A stretch of 64,000 nucleotides of DNA from Bursaphelenchus xylophilus. Lineage: Eukaryota; Nematoda; Chromadorea; Rhabditida; Aphelenchoididae. The first letter of the stretch is position 1; every line of letters starts with the position of its first letter. Position numbers and translations under genes: made by a program. Below the pieces are notes generated by a model. That model made no database searches and had not been told where the DNA came from. It saw only the letters and a program-made list of their open reading frames with translations. The stretch is from the NCBI GenBank assembly GCA_904066235.2, contig CAJFCV020000001.1, positions 2,480,001-2,544,000 of the forward strand, read 5' to 3'. Positions 24,201-30,200 of this stretch are shown here, piece by piece.

Positions 24201-27200
24201 TTCATTTTCTCTGTCGCGATTTCGATGCGACAGAATGCTCATTATTTTCCCGACAGACTTATAATATGTATGTATTTTAGAAACGACCCCGATGACTTAC
24301 AATTGTCCCGGCAGAATGATCAAGATGCACTGTAATCGTGCGTTTTGAAACAGACTCAAACACTCTTCTCTGTTGCACTCGTGCACTTCTTGGCCATCGA
24401 CTTCGAGAATTCGGTCGCCAGCTTCCAATCCAGCCATATGAGCGACAGAACCCTCTTCGATTTGCTCCACGCGCACCGAGACAACTCTGAAAATACACAC
24501 AGTTAAAAATCTGTGCAAGGCGTTGCAATTAGTTGAAATAGGCCAAAAAATAGTTTGTTATGGAAAGATTTGAGTGTAATTTGTAAAAATTTAGCGTTTT
24601 CAAGAGAATTTGACTGCTTACCGATCAGTCAGGTCGTTGGTTTCAATGGCAATCCCAATTCCAAGCCGCTCATTCATCGATCTCCGCTTGAGCACCAATT
24701 TTGCATGCGCCATCTTTGCTGGAGAACGCAGAATCTTCTTGACCAGGTTGCGTTTTGTTCGGAGGAACACGTTCTGAAGAAAATCTCAAGTTAAACGTTA
24801 TATTATTACAACCAGAGATTGCCACGGCCAAAATTCCGCCGCTCCGGCTTTTAGCTCCCTGCGCCGGAGCCGAGGCCAAAATTCCGGCTCCGGCTGCCGT
24901 CTCCCGTGCAAAATTTAACTGTTTTGGTTTTTTTACTATACAAATGTGCGCTATTGAACTTTCATGGCTTTATTAGAAAACAACGACAAAGTTATTAGTG
25001 TCAGAGATACCACACTCAACGTTTTTGAGCCAATGAGCCAAGTCGTACGTAAAACAAGGAATTGGTTGAACAAGATCACAAAATTTTTAGTTTTCTGAAC
25101 GCTGAGAAGCCTGGCTCAGACTTTTTCGTCCGGCTCCGGCTTTTGGATCCGGCTCTGACCCGGCTCCGAGCCGGAGCCGCTCAGAGCAGGAGCCAAGAGT
25201 CGGCTCCGGAGCAGGCTCTTGGCTCTGGCAATCTCTGATTACAACAAAAACTTTCAGTCTGTCTGGAAAATAACGAGCTCAATGTCGCTGCACCAATCGC
25301 GTCGCTGAACTGAAAAGTAATTTGATTTTGATGTTGTCTGGACATAATTCATTTTCTTGATTTTCGATGCGACAGTTTGCTCAACATTTTCTCGACAGAC
25401 AGATAGAAGAAGAAGGCTTAGTTTTGATTAGAATATATCCAACAAATTGGAAGCTACGTATTTTACCAGCGCGTTGTTGCAAGATTCCTACCCTATCTGC
25501 ATCCCTCAACCTCCTTCTATTGGGCTGCATGTTTAGACACATGCAGTAAGCTAATACCAGCATCACATGGTAAATCACCTAGCCAGGCTTATTTTAGGTT
25601 CTCGCTATTTTTAATTTCCTTTTATATTATTCTTCTAACAAGTCAAAAATTTGAGGAAATGTCAATCAAAAATTCGAAAGTGAACTCTCCTGGAAATGAC
25701 GAGAAAGTCTACAAATCGAATACGTTGTGGAACCGAAAACCCCGAATTAAAGTCTGATGCGGATGGTGTGGAAAAAATGCTGTTTACTTTGCTGTTAAAT
25801 GGGACAGTATTGTTATCAAAACAAATGTGATGATATTATGAATAAATTTGTATTGCAGAAGCATGGAATACGAAGGAAAATAAATATTCATGGGCTTAAT
25901 GACAGGGTAAATAAGGTTACTATCGTATTGAGGTAGCATCTATTAGCCTGTCGGGAAAATAATGAGCATAATGGCTGCGCCAACCGAGTCGCTGAAGTGA
26001 AAAAAAATTTGATTTTGCCGCGACACAGTTTACTTTTTGATGGCGACATAGTGCACATTATTTTCCCGACAGACTGATAGCATCAAAATTTACCACAATT
26101 GCTCATATCTCCTCTACGGGTCATCAAAAAAGGATCCTTAAAATTGTCGGAAGTGCCTTAACTAGAATTTTTCAAAAAGTTCGTAAGGTGAGGTAAAGTT
26201 GCGCCAAATCTCACAAGGGAAGTCACTTTTTTCGCAGACGGACTTTGGAACGGCACCTAGTAGGTTTCAAACGTGAAGCGTCTGCGATCATAAAACTGAT
26301 TTCCAAAAGTGTTTACGGGACTTCTCGGCCGAGAAAATCGACCACAAAGTTTAGCCGAAATGAGCGAATAGCCTCCTCCAAAGAAACAGCTTATTTTATC
26401 TGCAGTGGTGGCCGAGTGGTCAGCGCGCTCGCTTTTTGCGCCAGAAGACGTGAGTTCGACTTCGGTCGTCTGCGGATGCATTTCTTTTGACAATTGAATC
26501 AAATAGAGAGATGCCGTTAACATCACATATCCTAATTATTAGCAATTTTTAATAAAACACAAATTTAGAAAGTATATCTTCATCAACCCAGCCCTGTTTT
26601 GACTTTACAATATTCATGAACATTCAGCTTTGAATTTATGTTTAATTACTGTAAAAAATTACAAAAGTGTATACATTTTATGTTTACATACTAAATCAAT
26701 ATTTACGAACCAAAAAAGAAAATAAACTGCGCCAGGGATCGAACCCGCCTCTTCTGGCGCAAAAAGCGAGCGCGCTGACCACTCGGCCACCACTGCAGAT
26801 GAAATAAGCTGTTTCTTTTGAGGAGGCTATTCGCTCATTTCGGCTAAACTTTGCGGTCGATTTTCTCGGCCGAGAAGCCCCGTAAACACTTTTGGAAATC
26901 AGTTGTATGATCGTAGACGCTTCAGGTTTGAAACCTACTAGGTCCCGTTCCGAAGTCCGTCTGCGAAAAAAGTGACTTCCCTTGTCAGAAAACCGTAGCA
27001 GATAAAAGTCAGGCCAAATTTTTGCTGTTTTAACCAATTTTTAAGTCCAACGTTTCTGGCTTTGGTCATAATTTGCAAAGTTTTGATATATACTGGTTGA
27101 AAAAATCTTCTTTCCACCTGGATCTCGGTAACTGTTGGGCCTAGAACCTTGACATTGGGTACAGAAACACTGTGGAACAGCCTAACACGATACCCAAAAA

Positions 27201-30200
27201 ATCGTTTCTATGCCGAATTTGGAGGCTCTAGGCCAGCGGTTCCCGAGATACGAGGTGGAAAGAAAATTTTGTCAACCAGTATAGGAACGGCGGCTGTGTC
27301 CCACTCCTTTTTGGGATTGGCTTCTGTCAGCGACTGCAAGAAAGACGCAGACTGGCTGATTAAAATCGCTTTACAGAGCTAGGTTCTCAAAAAATCATAA
27401 CAAAATTTCCGACTATCGATCGGTTTGCAAGCCCAGTAACTATTATAGACTCCACTCCTCATCCTCACCATATTATTGTTTTTGATACTGTTATTGTCTG
27501 AGTTGGATTATAATAATAAGTTCACGGTCTGGAGAGGAAAATAACAAAAGAGATGTGCGCTGTTTTGAGTAGCAATTCCGCGGTCTTTGAATGCTTACGG
27601 AAGCAAAATAACTTGGCCGAAAAAAGCTGGTACTGTAACTTACATTGTAATTGCGATCCCGTCGCAGCTCGGTATCGTCTTTTCTTCGTCTCCAATGGAG
27701 AAAACGAAGATCTTCGGCGGAGCTGGAACGTCGCTGAAGGATTGGGACAAGAGAGCGTTCTGTAAAAGGCCGCTCGAAATCCGCAACACGCATTAGTTCG
27801 GATGACCTGAAAGAAGATAAAAAATATTATATTTTACATGAGAAGGGTCATAAGTGAAAAATATATGAGTTTTAGTAATAAATTCAAAAAAAAGTTGAAA
27901 TTCTGCGCTGATATTTTAACGAGACTTGGCATAAATTAACCAGGGAGGTAACCCAAGTGCGAAGGTCAGATTTTCTTTAAATTTGGCATAGACATCGGTA
28001 TTAGACAGAGATTTCCACGGTCAAGTTTTCGGCTCCGGCTCCGGCTCTTACAAGGGAATGGACTTTATGTGTAAATCGATTTTGGCTTGGGACCTAGTCA
28101 GATCGAAAGGTGTGTGGTAGTCGATTATTCACTTGGGGGGAAATCTCTGCGCGGGGCTTCAAATCCGAGAAAATCGGCTTCAAAAGTTTGGACGAAAGTC
28201 AAAGGATAAGGATCCCGGAAAAGGAGCGATAAAAAGTGTGAAGCAGTGGCCGAGTGGTCAGTGCGCTCGCTTTTTGCGCAAAAGGTCGCAAGTTCGAATC
28301 TGCTTCCATTCATAACTTTTTTAGACAAAAACTTCTATTAATTTTTTTCCCTGAACTCGATTATCGATACAAGAAGTATATCTTAAACGGAACTTTTCCA
28401 TTTTCAACGGCTTCGCAGCTTCCCTTTACAGTTTTAGAGCGCAGGGCACACCATCAACCTGAAGTATTCAAAAACAACTTTCCATTATGTTAACTTTTTT
28501 TTTATCTATACCCCTTTTTTAAATGTACAGCCGGATTAGCACGAAGAAAGCAAAAGTAAAAACGATAAATGATGACTTGGGCTTGGAAAGATTAGAACCT
28601 GCAACCTTTTGCGCAAAAAGCGAGCGCACTGACCACTCGGCCACTGCTTCACACTTTTTATGGCTCCTTTTCTGGGATCCCTATCCTTTGATTTTCGTCC
28701 AAACTTTGAAGCCGATTTTCTCGGCTTTGAAGCCCCGCGCAGAGATTTCCCCCCAAGTGAATAACCGACTACCACACACCTTTCGATCTGACTAGGTCCC
28801 AAGCCAAAATCGATTTACACATAAAGTCCATTCCCTTGTTAGCTCCCAGAGTCGGAGCCGAGGCCAAATTTGCAGCTCCGGCTGCCGGCCCCGTGCATAA
28901 TTTAAAAAGGTCTCCGGCTCCGAATCCCGGCTCCTTGACAACTTCCGACCTAGAACTCTCTGTAGTTCTGTAAAGCGCGAGCTAAAAATTTTTGGTCTAA
29001 ATTTTGGTGATGTTTTATGAAAAACATGAAGAGCGTCGCATTGTGGGGGACTAGACATGGCATTCAGGCAGGGCGAAATCAAATTGGGACGGGCTTGGCC
29101 GACCCGGTAAACAAAGCTAGCGCAGAAATAGTTATGGAACTTTGCATGCCAAAAATTTGCAAAAAAATTTACATTTTTTCCAACTGTTTATCAAAAAATG
29201 TCGGTTGTTTCTGTAAAGCGCAAGCTAGGAATCTCGTATGTGGATTAGAAAAAAATAATCTAAATTTTTGTCAAGTTTCATCAAAATCTGAGCGTCGCAC
29301 TTGGACCTTTTCTCTGTCAGCCAAATGAAAGTATACCAGTCGTTTCATCAAGTGCATAGACTTTTATTCGCGGCGCACAGTGCATTTTTCTTTTTTTTTG
29401 CACTATGCAATTGTTGTCCGACCAAAATGCGCAAAACCTTGCGACGAAAAGTCAACGCACTTTCTGGAACGACTAGTACGAATTCAGGGTCCAAAAAAAG
29501 GTCAGTAAAGAGACTTCGAAAAATTCCCGACCTTTCGAGTGTCGGCTTCGGCCAGTTGCGTCGAATGTTCAGCACCACATCACTCGACTTGTCCAGCCCC
29601 TTGAAGGCATTCAGCGCTTGCGCGTGAGTGAATCCGGAGAAGGTGTGCCCGTTCAGCGCCACTATCTCGTCGCCTGAAATCATTTTATTGAAAGTAGACT
29701 TGATAAAAAAACAAAAAAAAAATCCTTCAAATTGAAACGAGCGTATTTTACAACTTCTTACTGTAACATTGGTAAAAATAATGCAACTCGTGATCTCCTC
29801 AATTATTCAGGCCAAAAAAAGAACGCTAAAGAACGTCGCGGTTCAACGGCCATAAACAAAGAATGAACGCTGACAATTGTTCGAAAAATACGGATTCGTA
29901 TGATATAAAGGTTCGAAAAACATGACTCTTGTGACCTTGAGAAAAGAAAAGTTTCGGTGTCACAAAATGTCAAAAATTGTTTGTCATATTGGATTCTTAA
30001 TCATTTACTATGCATTGCAGTTGAACTTTTGTACAACGAATTACAAATAACCTAAAAATTTACTGTTATAGGCAAGTTTTTCACAAAGGAGGTACTCCAA
30101 GTGTAATGCTCAGATTTTCTTTAAACTTTGCACACGTGCTTTTCATAGCTCATATATCAATCCCTGAAAATTTTTGCTCCCGCTTTGCAGCCGCAGCCGA

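Larger units (their letters stand above)
26213..26985. mobile_element. Foldback element with tRNA-like modules, TCA duplication
   Basis: Termini CAAGGGAAGTCACTTTTTTC on both sides, flanked by TCA on each side (3-bp duplication). Arms of about 265 bp end, toward the centre, in a tRNA-like module; the loop is about 240 bp and AT-rich. No reading frame for a transposase. A TNA-type 3-bp duplication is typical of PIF/Harbinger-like transposition (family knowledge). Confidence 0.82.
28051..28837. mobile_element. Foldback element with tRNA-like modules, TTA duplication
   Basis: Termini CAAGGGAATGGACTTTATGT on both sides, flanked by TTA on each side inside a family E copy. Arms of about 260 bp, loop about 265 bp. 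Same architecture as 26213-26985 but a different sequence except for the CAAGGGAA end and the tRNA-like module. Confidence 0.85.
28015..28960. mobile_element. Family E element interrupted by a foldback
   Basis: Left piece 28015-28050 (CCACGGTCAAGTTTTCGGCT) and right piece 28839-28960 (GCTCCCAGAGTCGGAGCCGA). Together they rebuild the uninterrupted order seen at 57960-58090, where CTCTTAGCTCCC is continuous. Confidence 0.75.

Noticed and set aside
26213..28837. CRISPR-like or tandem array
   Set aside because: The repeats are inverted pairs with terminal duplications, not direct repeats with spacers, and the genome is eukaryotic.
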